Shown here piece by piece: positions 1 to 7,692 of a DNA stretch of 64,000 bases. Numbering within the stretch: the stretch's first letter is position 1; each line of letters starts with the position of its first letter. The stretch lies in the NCBI RefSeq assembly GCF_900166635.1, contig NZ_LT800497.1, forward strand, positions 1,385,504 to 1,449,503, in the 5' to 3' direction. A model generated the notes under the pieces. That model made no database searches, had not been told where the DNA came from, and was given only the letters and a program-made list of their open reading frames with translations. The DNA comes from Oceanobacillus timonensis (GTDB lineage: Bacteria > Bacillota > Bacilli > Bacillales > Amphibacillaceae). Both the position numbers and the translations under genes were made by a program.

Positions 1-84
1 AAAAATAATAGGGATGAAGTAGAACTTCATTGTCCGCATTGTAATGGCACTATGATTGAAGCGAAAAACGTCCCAAGTGATTAG
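1..84 (+). CDS. C-terminal end of an unidentified protein with a CPHC motif (partial)
   Basis: The last 27 codons of a gene entering from the left edge are read in frame 1 and end in TAG at 82-84. The tail has one CxxC pair (CPHC), as in half of a zinc ribbon, in a charged context. No second cysteine pair is visible, so metal binding would need residues outside the window. The protein cannot be identified from this fragment. A hairpin overlaps its stop codon. Confidence 0.6.
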   Translation, partial: KNNRDEVELHCPHCNGTMIEAKNVPSD

Positions 85-100
85 CATCTACTTGGGACGT
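68..100 (+). terminator. Hairpin at the end of the left-edge gene
   Basis: Perfect 11-bp arms at 68-78 (ACGTCCCAAGT) and 90-100 surround an 11-nt loop that contains the stop codon of the partial gene. The T-tract after it is poor, so termination is likely but not certain. Confidence 0.5.
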
Positions 101-131
101 GATTTAGTCGCGTTAGCGATTTTGTTCCATT

Positions 132-521
132 CTATGACGCATTACGCGGTACTATTTTTACTGTTGCACTGACAGGTCCTTCTCCGAGCATCGGAGGAAG
201 ATACATGCTGGAACCATATTTTTCTCGATAGGCTTCATTTATTTTTTCTGTTAATGCAGCATCATTATCCATCGGTTCAAACGTTACATCAAATTCTTGA
301 CCAGCTAATTTTATCTTTCCTGCTTTTTGCTCAACGGCTGATTGATACCATCTGGAGCGTTGGCCATTATAAGCACGTACATATAAATGGTTATCTGCTA
401 CGACAGACCAAATCCAAGTTGGTGTTCCTGGTGTTTCCCCATCACTGTAAAAAGGGGAGATATACATATCATCCGCTGTTGAGAAAGTTTCCAGTTGTTC
501 TTGTGTCCAATTTGATTGCAT
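132..521 (-). CDS. DUF2255 family protein
   Basis: This 129-residue protein matches my memory of the DUF2255 family: an N-terminal stretch with ISPFYSDGETPGTPTWIWSV, followed by LYVRAYNGQRSRWYQSA. The family is short and cytosolic and has no established activity. Here there is no signal peptide or membrane segment. The ATG at 521 is preceded by a GGAGG-type site near 530. The gene stands alone behind a MerR-type promoter at 552-582, which suggests induction by electrophile or thiol stress together with the neighbouring oxidoreductase. Function is unknown. Confidence 0.85.
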   Translation of the reverse strand: MQSNWTQEQLETFSTADDMYISPFYSDGETPGTPTWIWSVVADNHLYVRAYNGQRSRWYQSAVEQKAGKIKLAGQEFDVTFEPMDNDAALTEKINEAYREKYGSSMYLPPMLGEGPVSATVKIVPRNAS

Positions 522-551
522 TATTTCTACCTCCTTATCATTGTACGTACC

Positions 552-582
552 ATTCTAATACTTCAAGTTAACTTTAGGTCAA
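552..582 (-). promoter_or_regulatory. MerR-type promoter of the DUF2255 gene
   Basis: On the minus strand, -35 TTGACC (582-577) and -10 TAGAAT (557-552) are separated by 19 bp, the long spacer typical of MerR-activated promoters. The spacer holds the dyad CTAAAGTTAACTTGAAG, centred on GTTAAC. It resembles the CTTAAAG-N4-CTTTAAG operator known for Bacillus subtilis AdhR. Predicted transcription starts about 25 nt before the ATG. Confidence 0.7.
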
Positions 583-608
583 GAAAAAGGACTCATGAAA
601 ATCGTTTA

Positions 609-1097
609 TTACAATTCCTCTACCTTTTCAGAAAGAATAGGTGTACGTTGGAGCATCGTCTGTGCCAGCGTTGAATCAGAAACAGACTTTTGTAAGGAAA
701 CAATTGGAACAAAAGCAACTAGATTTAAAAATAGAAAAAGAATGAGATATACTTTTACAAAACCAAATGCGCCGCCGAGCCAGCTGTTTACAATATTTAT
801 CAAAGGTAAATTCGCCAATACATTTAAGACGGAACCCAAAATGTTCCATAAAATTTGTGTGCCAATAAGCAAGAGCAGGAAGGCAATTGTTTGATAAAAA
901 ATAGGTTCAAACGAACTATCTGCACCAGGGGAAGGAATCCAGCTTAAATGCGGAGCGATATCATTAAAAAATAGATAAGCAGCAGCAATGGAAACAATAA
1001 AACCTGTTATATTCACAAATTGCAAGACTAATCCTTGCCTTAAACCAATGAAAAAGCCGCCAATTAAAATAAGGGAAATGATCAATGTCAGTATCAT
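609..1097 (-). CDS. CvpA family membrane protein
   Basis: This protein of about 162 residues has the CvpA (colicin V production) layout: an N-terminal hydrophobic helix, the IGLRQGLVLQ segment, further membrane helices, and a late helix around VKVYLILFLFLNLVAFVP. CvpA proteins are inner-membrane proteins of unclear function, implicated in envelope stress. I place the start at 1097 (MILTLI) rather than at an ATG 21 nt upstream, because a GAAAGGAAG ribosome site lies about 8 nt before it. A MerR-type promoter sits at 1188-1218, leaving a leader of about 85 nt. Confidence 0.8.
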   Translation of the reverse strand: MILTLIISLILIGGFFIGLRQGLVLQFVNITGFIVSIAAAYLFFNDIAPHLSWIPSPGADSSFEPIFYQTIAFLLLLIGTQILWNILGSVLNVLANLPLINIVNSWLGGAFGFVKVYLILFLFLNLVAFVPIVSLQKSVSDSTLAQTMLQRTPILSEKVEEL

Positions 1098-1187
1098 TAT
1101 ATCTGCTTCCTTTCGCATACTTTATTTCTTTGGGGTTATATTACAAAGATTAGCTTACAAAAGCTCTAATCGTGTAACATTAACTAA

Positions 1188-1218
1188 ATAATATCATTTA
1201 AAGTTGGCTTTAGGTCAA
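1188..1218 (-). promoter_or_regulatory. MerR-type promoter of the cvpA-like gene
   Basis: On the minus strand, TTGACC (1218-1213), a 19-bp spacer and TATTAT (1193-1188). The spacer carries the dyad CTAAAG-CCAA-CTTTAAA, the same operator family as at 552-582 and 1341-1371. Confidence 0.7.
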
Positions 1219-1340
1219 CACTGAAAGCGAACCATATTTTGGATGTTATAAAAGATTTTCTATTTTTCAGAACATTTCTATTAAAAAATGAATGAAGAAA
1301 GATATTCGCTTCCAATTCATGTAATAAAAAAACAATATCA

Positions 1341-1371
1341 TTGACTTAAAGTTCGCTTTAAAGGGTATAGT
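1341..1371 (+). promoter_or_regulatory. MerR-type (AdhR-like) promoter of the aldo/keto reductase gene
   Basis: -35 TTGACT (1341-1346) and -10 TATAGT (1366-1371) are 19 bp apart. CTTAAAG-TTCG-CTTTAAA (1345-1362) lies between and across them. It nearly equals the AdhR operator of B. subtilis, which controls genes for aldehyde and carbonyl detoxification. Confidence 0.75.
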
Positions 1372-1402
1372 GTGTACATGAAATGAAAGGAGATGTTTCA
1401 GA

Positions 1403-2383
1403 ATGGAATATGTGAAACTTGGAAATACCGGGTTGGATGTCTCTCGACTGTGCTTAGGCGGTATGAGTTTTGGTGATCCAGAAAAATGGATTCATCCATG
1501 GGTGCTTGATGAGGAGCAAAGTCGTCCTATTATAAAAAGAGCGCTTGAACTTGGCATTAATTTTTTTGATACGGCCAATGTTTACTCCAATGGAATAAGT
1601 GAAGAAATTATGGGACGAGCTCTCAAAGACTATGCTAATCGGGACGAGATTGCCATTGCAACAAAGCTCTATTTTCCAACACATGAAGGACCGAATGCAG
1701 TCGGGCTTTCTAGAAAAGCCATTATGAGTGAAATTGATAAAAGTCTGGAGCGTCTCGGAACCGACTATGTGGACCTTTACATCATTCACCGCTGGGATTA
1801 TAACACACCGATTGAAGAGACAATGGAAGCATTGCATGATGTGGTGAAGGCAGGAAAAGCAAGATATATCGGAGCCTCTGCTATGTATGCTTGGCAGTTC
1901 TTAAAAGCAAATCATGTGGCAGAGAAAAATGGTTGGACCAAATTTGTTTCCATGCAAAACCATTTAAATCTTTTATATCGTGAAGAGGAACGAGAAATGC
2001 TTCTGCTTTGTAAAGCAGAAAAAATTGGGGTAACGCCATATAGCCCGCTTGCTTCAGGCAGATTGACACGTGATTGGTCCGAGACAACGAAACGTTCTGA
2101 AACAGACAAATCTCAGAAGTCAAAATATGGTGCGACAGAGGATACAGATCGACTGGTAGTAGAGCGCGTTGCAGAAATTGCAGAAAGGCATGGTGTACCA
2201 CGTGTTCAAATCGCGCTTGCCTGGTTACTTCAGAAAGAGCCTGTAACAGCGCCAATTATTGGTGCCACAAAATTGTCTCATATTGAAGATCCAGTAGCTG
2301 CACTTTCCATTACATTAACATCAGAGGAAGTCGCATTTTTAGAAGAGCCTTATGTACCTCACCCGGTAGTTGGTCCGCTGTAA
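1403..2383 (+). CDS. Aldo/keto reductase
   Basis: This 326-residue protein is an NADPH-dependent aldo/keto reductase of the YajO/Tas-like group, expected to reduce aldehydes and ketones in the cytosol. The catalytic tetrad is visible: D56 and Y61 in FDTANVYSNG, K88 in IATKLY and H129 in YIIHRWD. The cofactor-binding C-terminus has ALAWLLQKEPVTAPIIGATK. An AAAGGAGA site lies 11 nt before the ATG. It is monocistronic, with a convergent hairpin after it and an AdhR-like MerR promoter before it, which suggests induction by reactive carbonyl compounds. The substrate is unknown. Confidence 0.92.
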   Translation: MEYVKLGNTGLDVSRLCLGGMSFGDPEKWIHPWVLDEEQSRPIIKRALELGINFFDTANVYSNGISEEIMGRALKDYANRDEIAIATKLYFPTHEGPNAVGLSRKAIMSEIDKSLERLGTDYVDLYIIHRWDYNTPIEETMEALHDVVKAGKARYIGASAMYAWQFLKANHVAEKNGWTKFVSMQNHLNLLYREEEREMLLLCKAEKIGVTPYSPLASGRLTRDWSETTKRSETDKSQKSKYGATEDTDRLVVERVAEIAERHGVPRVQIALAWLLQKEPVTAPIIGATKLSHIEDPVAALSITLTSEEVAFLEEPYVPHPVVGPL

Positions 2384-2397
2384 TGATATAGCATCAA

Positions 2398-2442
2398 AAG
2401 AAGTCCTGGAACTTTTGGTAACAAAAAGATCCAGGACTTCTT
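2398..2442 (+). terminator. Convergent hairpin between the aldo/keto reductase and cwlJ
   Basis: Perfect 13-bp arms at 2398-2410 and 2430-2442 with a 19-nt loop. It may serve both strands; the T-tracts are short. Confidence 0.65.
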
Positions 2443-2529
2443 CAAACTTATGCAGTTATTTCTTTGGAGATTTATTTTTTCGATTGACGCAATAAATACT
2501 CGGAACCATCAGAGAATAGGAGTTTATTA

Positions 2530-2967
2530 TCACGAATAAACACTTTCGCACGTTCCGGGAGCTGGTTCATAAAAACAATGGTCCATAAATTGACCGGAAA
2601 AAGGCTGATCATACCAGGTAGGAGGGCAGGGAGCGTAAGGATTAAAGTACCAGAGTGCATACTTTGCCGGGTGATCTCTCCAACTCTCCAAGTTCTGTCT
2701 TGCTAGTCTTCTTTCAAATGGTCTTGCTCTTTGGTAAAACATATTTCCTTTTTGAACGGCCTCAAAAGAGTAATTGCCTCCTTGAACCTGAAAAATAACT
2801 TCTTCGATGGTTCTCAAGTCCGCAAAATCACTACAATCTACTACAGCACGGTTAACAATGACATTTCCAACATACAGCATTCCTTGTTTTCCTTCGCCTT
2901 CTGCTTCCGCCCTCATCATCCTTGCCATTAAGTCAATGTCTGCTTCTCGGTAAGCTACTCTTCCCAT
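2530..2967 (-). CDS. cwlJ: Spore cortex-lytic cell wall hydrolase CwlJ
   Basis: This 145-residue Hydrolase_2 (SleB/CwlJ) family protein helps degrade spore cortex peptidoglycan during germination and normally sits in the spore coat. Visible family marks are LMARMMRAEAEGEGKQGM with the catalytic glutamate region, GNVIVNRAVVDCSDF, YQRARPFERRLA, and the C-terminal CPPTWYDQPFSGQFMDHCF. Length equals B. subtilis CwlJ (about 142). There is no signal peptide, as expected for CwlJ rather than SleB. It is monocistronic; its usual coat partner GerQ is not in the window. It supports a spore-forming host. Confidence 0.9.
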   Translation of the reverse strand: MGRVAYREADIDLMARMMRAEAEGEGKQGMLYVGNVIVNRAVVDCSDFADLRTIEEVIFQVQGGNYSFEAVQKGNMFYQRARPFERRLARQNLESWRDHPAKYALWYFNPYAPCPPTWYDQPFSGQFMDHCFYEPAPGTCESVYS

Positions 2968-3192
2968 TATCTCACCTCTAAAATAGGGTATGAAGGAAAG
3001 TGTATATTCATGCCTTTGTCGGCTGTATTTTTTAAATAAATGAGTGAATGGTTTATCGTTAGGCTTATCATAAAAGGATATTTATTTTTCGTGTTGAACT
3101 AAGAAAAGAATAAGAGCTACAATGATAACAACAAGAAATTAGAAATAATATGTAAAGTGAGGAAAAATCTAAAAAGAAAAGAGGGATTCCTT

Positions 3193-4407
3193 ATGGATGC
3201 TATTGAAAAGAAGTTTCTAAAACTTGGTGCGGAATATGCACCGGGGCAGGAAGTCAGGCAGCATACCGATGAAATGGAATGGAAGTATGAAAAAATTCCT
3301 GGAACGCCGGTTGATTTTTCACATGGGGATGTGGATGCTTTTGAACCCATTCCCGGTTCTTTGGATGCTTTTGTGGACGGTGTTCATACCGGAGGAAAAC
3401 AAGCTTATACGGAATATCGCGGTAGTAAAGATATCCGGGAGCGTCTAGCCCAAAAAGTTTCTGCGTTTACCGGTGCCGCAATTGATGCGGAACGGAATTT
3501 TATCATTACTCCAGGAACACAAGGAGCTTTGTTTCTGGCGATGGGTTCAACTGTTGCCAGAGGAGATAAAGTGGCAATCGTAGAATCGGATTACTTTGCG
3601 AATAGAAAATTGGTTGAATTTTTTGATGGGGAAGTGGTTCCGATTCAAATGGATTATTTGGGAACAGATACTTCGGCGGGGTTAGATTTAACCCAATTGG
3701 AGGAAGCTTTCCAAGCAGGAGTGAAACTCTTTTTATTTTCCAATCCGAATAATCCTACAGGAGTGATTTATTCACAGGGGGAAATTCACCGCATTGCAGC
3801 GCTCGCTCAAGAATATGGCGCATCCGTTATTGTTGATGAATTATACGCGCGCTTAATTTTTGAGGAAGGGGCTTATACCCATTTATGTGCGCAAAATATC
3901 GTTGATCCTGAAAATGTTATTACCATTATGGGACCGTCGAAAACAGAATCTCTCAGCGGATACAGGTTAGGTGTTGCATTTGGATCAGCTAAAATAATCG
4001 ACCGCATGGAAAAACTGCAGGCTATTGTATCGCTTCGTGCAGGAGGATATAGTCAAGCTGTTTTGAAAACATGGTTTTCTGAACCAAATGGCTGGATGAA
4101 TAAACGAATTGCGCAGCACCAGGCCATACGTGATGATATAGTTGCGAAACTGCAATCCGCTGAAGGGTTCACGGTTAGAGCCACAGAGGCGGGAAGTTAT
4201 CTGTTTCCAAGCATTCCCGAACTGGATATTTCGATAAATGAATTTGTCAAAGTGCTTCGGCTTCAAGCAGCAGTGACCGTAACACCTGGTACAGAATTCG
4301 GTCCGCAGTTTCAGCATAGCTTCCGTATCAATTTCTCACAAAATCATCAAGCGGCTGTTGAGGCAATCGATCGTGTTATTCAAGTCGTGGAGGCGCACCG
4401 CAAATAA
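3193..4407 (+). CDS. PLP-dependent class I/II aminotransferase
   Basis: This 404-residue fold-type I aminotransferase shows the NPNNPTG loop near residue 187, an IVDELYARL segment with the conserved aspartate that pairs with the PLP ring nitrogen, and the Schiff-base lysine K250 in GPSKTESLSGYRLG. A late arginine in HSFRINFS would bind the substrate carboxylate. I start it at 3193 because AGAGGG lies 8 nt before that ATG; an upstream in-frame ATG at 3157 has no site. It is monocistronic. The substrate cannot be told from sequence; the XRE-cupin regulator downstream has its own promoter. Confidence 0.9.
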   Translation: MDAIEKKFLKLGAEYAPGQEVRQHTDEMEWKYEKIPGTPVDFSHGDVDAFEPIPGSLDAFVDGVHTGGKQAYTEYRGSKDIRERLAQKVSAFTGAAIDAERNFIITPGTQGALFLAMGSTVARGDKVAIVESDYFANRKLVEFFDGEVVPIQMDYLGTDTSAGLDLTQLEEAFQAGVKLFLFSNPNNPTGVIYSQGEIHRIAALAQEYGASVIVDELYARLIFEEGAYTHLCAQNIVDPENVITIMGPSKTESLSGYRLGVAFGSAKIIDRMEKLQAIVSLRAGGYSQAVLKTWFSEPNGWMNKRIAQHQAIRDDIVAKLQSAEGFTVRATEAGSYLFPSIPELDISINEFVKVLRLQAAVTVTPGTEFGPQFQHSFRINFSQNHQAAVEAIDRVIQVVEAHRK

Positions 4408-4423
4408 GCAGCTCCTGGGAAAT

Positions 4424-4470
4424 AAGTCTCTGTTCTGCAAAGATGATATATCCTTGCAGAACAGAGACTT
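4424..4470 (+). terminator. Hairpin after the aminotransferase gene
   Basis: Perfect 17-bp arms at 4424-4440 and 4454-4470 start 17 nt after the stop codon. The following T-tract is weak, so this may work as an mRNA end rather than a classic terminator. Confidence 0.6.
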
Positions 4471-4539
4471 AAAATAAATGTTTACGTATACATTTTAATA
4501 AACAAACTATAATTAGTGGAAATCAATGAAAAATCAATT

Positions 4540-4556
4540 ATACTATATTATAGTAT
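4540..4556. promoter_or_regulatory. Palindromic operator upstream of the XRE-cupin regulator
   Basis: ATACTATATTATAGTAT has perfect 8-bp arms around one base and lies 62 bp before the regulator's ATG. Its right 13 bp recur exactly before the downstream transporter gene (5288-5300). This suggests autoregulation and co-regulation by the XRE protein. Confidence 0.6.
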
Positions 4557-4617
4557 GCTTTTTATTGGACAGTAGAAAAGATATACCCTTTAATATTTGA
4601 TTTCTGGGAGGATTGAA

Positions 4618-5187
4618 ATGAATCAGGAAAACGATGAAAGCAAAGAAGTCGTTATGCAAATAGGCTCAGTACTGAGAAAACTGCGTAAAGAAAAGCAATT
4701 AAGTTTGGAGGATTTATCTGAACTATCCGGTGTGAGTAAATTAACACTTGGTAATATTGAGCGAGGCGAAACTAATCCAACGATTGCTGTGTTATGGAAA
4801 ATATCGAAAAGTTTGTCTATCCCCCTGATGTCCATCTTTTCAAAAGATACCAATGTTACTCTTTCCAGAACTGGGGAAGGATTTAAAATAACTGGCGATG
4901 ATAATAATTGGAGTATAGAACCTATATTTCAGGATGCGAATGCTGGAATAGAGACTTATCGAGCTTATTTACAGCCAAACAGTACATATATTCCGGAAAC
5001 ACATCCTTCTAATACAACAGAAACCGTGACTGTGATGACTGGGAATATCACGCTGCAAATTGATGAAAGTTATTATCATTTAAAGGAATATGATTCTATT
5101 CATTTTACTGCGGATACCTCCCATTCCTATATAAATCATTCGGAAGAAAAAGTAGTGCTTCATATGATGTTGAGATATGGAATCTAA
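4618..5187 (+). CDS. XRE family regulator with C-terminal cupin domain
   Basis: This 189-residue regulator has an N-terminal helix-turn-helix (about residues 15-68; LRKLRKEKQLSLEDLSELSG then LGNIERGETNPTIAVLW) and a C-terminal cupin_2 domain (about 105-189; HPSNTTETVTVMTGN, YDSIHFTADTSHSYIN). This layout is typical of ligand-sensing repressors for amino acid, polyamine or transport genes. GGGAGG lies about 8 nt before the ATG at 4618. It precedes a CynX-like transporter and shares operator sequence with it, so it probably controls that transporter. The ligand is unknown. Confidence 0.88.
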   Translation: MNQENDESKEVVMQIGSVLRKLRKEKQLSLEDLSELSGVSKLTLGNIERGETNPTIAVLWKISKSLSIPLMSIFSKDTNVTLSRTGEGFKITGDDNNWSIEPIFQDANAGIETYRAYLQPNSTYIPETHPSNTTETVTVMTGNITLQIDESYYHLKEYDSIHFTADTSHSYINHSEEKVVLHMMLRYGI

Positions 5188-5195
5188 TGATCGAT

Positions 5196-5217
5196 CCCTT
5201 TTTCGGCTGAGAAAGGG
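5196..5217 (+). terminator. Terminator after the XRE-cupin gene
   Basis: CCCTTTTTC and GAGAAAGGG (5196-5204, 5209-5217) form a short stem with a GGCT loop, followed by GTTTTATTTT. Confidence 0.7.
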
Positions 5218-5287
5218 GTTTTATTTTGCCTTCTCATGTTTTACAAATGAAGAATCACATGTAAAACGGTAGACAATTATAATTTAG

Positions 5288-5300
5288 TATATTATAGTAT
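5288..5300. promoter_or_regulatory. Repeat of the XRE operator before the transporter gene
   Basis: TATATTATAGTAT is identical to the right 13 bp of the palindrome at 4540-4556; the left end differs (TTAG instead of ATAC). It lies about 92 bp before the transporter ATG. Confidence 0.5.
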
Positions 5301-5391
5301 ATTTTGTTGTCATTTTGATACATTTCAATTTACTAAAATGGATGTATGAGACAAAAAATATAATGTTGTCTAAAAATGAGGAGGGGAGACA

Positions 5392-6621
5392 ATGGAACAT
5401 CAGGATATAAAAACGCATCCTAACGCAGGAAAATTTGCAGTTGGGTTAATGATTGCAGGCATCATCTTTGTCGCAACGAACTTACGGGCTCCCTTAACTT
5501 CGGTGGGACCTTTAGTTAGTATGATTAAGGATAACTTGCATATTTCCAATACATTAGCAGGTATTATTACGACATTGCCTTTATTAGCTTTTGCGCTATT
5601 TTCTCCAATCGTACCTAAACTGGGGCGGAAATTTGGCGTGGAGATGGTTATTTTCATATCGCTTATATTTCTTACGATCGGGATTGTTTTGCGCTCTTGG
5701 TCTGGAATGGCGACCTTATATATTGGTACTGCGCTTCTTGGATTAGCGATTTCCGTTTCGAACGTATTATTGCCCAGCTTGATTAAGCAGGAATTTCCGA
5801 AACAGATTGGATTAATGACGGGCGTATATTCCATTTCCATGAATTTAATTGGAGCAATGGCCTCAGGCTTAAGTATTCCGTTAGCAGTCCATTTTGGAGC
5901 AGGATGGCAAGGAGGATTGGGTATTTGGGGGATTCTCAGTTTTGTTTCTATTTTATTCTGGCTGCCTCAAATAATAAATCGCCATAAGCAAGCTGCTGTT
6001 GTTTCTGATGGGAGCACAGGTAAGCAGGATAATGTCAATTTATGGGGATCGTTATTAGCATGGCAAGTTACTTTGTTTATGGGATTACAATCTATGATAT
6101 TTTATGTGCTTATTGCATGGTTGCCGGAAATTTTAATGCAATATGGCATCCATTCAGATGAATCCGGCTGGTTACTTTCTGTTATGCAGTTAGCGTTACT
6201 TCCATTTACCTTTATTGTGCCTATTATTGCAGGGCGGATGGTTAACCAGCGTTTGTTAGTTACGATAACAGCAGTATTGTTTTTTGTCGGAACGCTGGGA
6301 TTAATTAGCGGAAACGCCAGTCTGGTTATTTTATGGATCATCTTGTTAGGAATTGGAGCAGGTTTTGCTTTCAGTCTCTCCATGTTATTTTTTGGTTTGC
6401 GGACTGAAAATGCACAACAAGCTGCGGAATTATCTGGTATGGCTCAATCGATCGGTTACTTGCTGGCAGCTGCTGGTCCAACGCTTTTTGGGTATTTACA
6501 TGATGCAACAGATAGCTGGACAGTTCCGCTTCTCATCTTGCTTGGAGCTTCTATTCTGCTCTTGATATCTGGTTTAGGGGCAGCAAGAAACCGTGTGGTT
6601 GGTACTTCAAAAAATAATTAG
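5392..6621 (+). CDS. MFS transporter, CynX/NimT family
   Basis: This 409-residue, 12-helix transporter has the CynX/NimT signature near the N-terminus (FVATNLRAPLTSVGPL) and PLLAFALFSPIVPKLGRKFG, the loop 2-3 motif of the major facilitator family. CynX-like proteins move cyanate, 2-nitroimidazole or similar small compounds across the membrane. GGAGGGGAG is close before the ATG. The upstream XRE-cupin regulator shares an operator element, and a universal stress gene follows 18 nt after the stop codon, probably in the same transcript. The substrate is not predictable. Confidence 0.88.
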   Translation: MEHQDIKTHPNAGKFAVGLMIAGIIFVATNLRAPLTSVGPLVSMIKDNLHISNTLAGIITTLPLLAFALFSPIVPKLGRKFGVEMVIFISLIFLTIGIVLRSWSGMATLYIGTALLGLAISVSNVLLPSLIKQEFPKQIGLMTGVYSISMNLIGAMASGLSIPLAVHFGAGWQGGLGIWGILSFVSILFWLPQIINRHKQAAVVSDGSTGKQDNVNLWGSLLAWQVTLFMGLQSMIFYVLIAWLPEILMQYGIHSDESGWLLSVMQLALLPFTFIVPIIAGRMVNQRLLVTITAVLFFVGTLGLISGNASLVILWIILLGIGAGFAFSLSMLFFGLRTENAQQAAELSGMAQSIGYLLAAAGPTLFGYLHDATDSWTVPLLILLGASILLLISGLGAARNRVVGTSKNN

Positions 6622-6639
6622 AAGGAAAGGATAATGCTA

Positions 6640-7080
6640 ATGTTTAACAATATTCTTGTCGCTATTGATGAATCAGAAGTAAGTAACAAGGTTTTGGAAG
6701 CTGCACGAAGTATGGTTGATATAAACCGTTCGAATGTCACGATTGTATTAGTAAATGTCAGCAAGGAAAATGTAACACCAGGGTTAACGTATGTTCCGAA
6801 AGACTATTTAGAGGATGTCTTACTTGAATTGGAAAATGAAAGTAAAGACATATTGGAAAAGGCGAAAAACAAGTTAATGACCTTGGAAGGAGCAACTGTA
6901 AACACCGTTTCTCTTAAAGGAGACCCTGCGCATCAAATTTTAGAATATGCAAAAGAGCATGCACAGGACATGATTATCATCGGAAGCCGTGGAATTAGCG
7001 GAGTAAAAGGAGTTATGTTAGGCAGCGTGAGTCATAAAGTCTCTCAGCTGTCTGAATGTCCAGTCTTGATTGTACATTGA
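6640..7080 (+). CDS. Universal stress protein UspA family
   Basis: This protein of about 146 residues has one complete Usp domain: NNILVAIDESEVSNKVLEAA at the start and the ATP-binding pattern IIGSRGISGVKGVMLGSVSH near the C-terminus. Usp proteins with this pattern bind ATP in the cytosol and support stress survival. An ATG at 6634 exists too; I prefer 6640 because it gives about 9 nt to the GGAAAGG site, versus 3 nt. It is the last gene of the transporter operon and ends at a clear terminator. Confidence 0.88.
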   Translation: MFNNILVAIDESEVSNKVLEAARSMVDINRSNVTIVLVNVSKENVTPGLTYVPKDYLEDVLLELENESKDILEKAKNKLMTLEGATVNTVSLKGDPAHQILEYAKEHAQDMIIIGSRGISGVKGVMLGSVSHKVSQLSECPVLIVH

Positions 7081-7121
7081 TTGTAAAAAAGATAATGGAG
7101 ATCGTATTTGTCTTTTTCTTC

Positions 7122-7157
7122 ATTCCTGCCAATTATTTTTTGGCAGGAATTATTTTA
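7122..7157 (+). terminator. Intrinsic terminator of the uspA unit and probable intron target
   Basis: ATTCCTGCCA (7122-7131) and TGGCAGGAAT (7141-7150) form a perfect stem followed by TATTTTA. The group IIC intron relic begins immediately after it at 7158, which is how class IIC introns choose their sites. Confidence 0.9.
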
Positions 7158-7663
7158 GTGTGCTAAGCAAGTGCACACTCTATAGGGTTAAATTCCCGAG
7201 CCAAGAAGTCAGTAATAGAGGCTGGCTCAAGACAAGGGTGTCTGGGGTGACACAGAATCTGAAAAAGTTGGCAACAAATCTCCACTCTTAGGGACACATA
7301 CTTCATAGAAGGCTAGATGTACTTGGGTGAGGCTGCCTAATACCCCAAATCCCAGACTGCCAAAGGATACATAGAGCCAATGAAGCAGGGAGATGGAGAG
7401 GAAGAGTGGGAAAAAGAAATATAAGGAATCTCGTCAGGTACAGAATCAAGAAAGGGAAAGCATGGGAATGCGCAAACACACGAAAGAGCTATTAGCCAGC
7501 CGCAAATAGCTCTTTCGTGCATAAAGTATTTGGTGACCAATACTGGTCAGACCAAGGCTTAAAGAGACTAGCTAATAGCTATCTAACGAAGCGTTGCAAT
7601 AAATGAAACCGCCGTATACTATGGTGTGAAAGGTCGGAGGTTAGTCACCTTCTCCTGCTCGGT
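7158..7663 (+). mobile_element. Degenerate group IIC intron without its reverse transcriptase
   Basis: The 5' end GTGTGC followed by CTCTATAGGGTTAAATTCCC, then CAAGGGTGTCTGGGGTGACA, GAATCTGAA and ACTTCATAGAAGGCTAG, follows domain I of the Oceanobacillus iheyensis group IIC intron as I remember it. The 3' end has CCGCCGTATAC and GGTGTGAAAGGTCGGAGG followed by a domain VI hairpin. The domain V hairpin appears to lack its loop and most of its 3' strand (about 16 nt around 7610-7625), so splicing is unlikely. No maturase reading frame is present; where domain IV would carry it there is a 15-bp inverted repeat (7479-7493, 7505-7519). It sits directly behind a terminator, as class C introns do. The exact 3' boundary is uncertain. 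Confidence 0.75.
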
Positions 7664-7692
7664 TCCAGTCATTTTCCATCTGCTAAATAACG

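Noticed and set aside
2472..2660. 62-residue minus-strand frame overlapping the end of cwlJ
   Set aside because: It is out of frame with cwlJ and has no ribosome site. Its tail (NKLLFSDGSEYLLRQSKK) looks protein-like, but CwlJ ends normally in its own frame.
7337..7540. 67-residue frame inside the intron relic
   Set aside because: It lies in structured intron RNA and does not resemble a reverse transcriptase.
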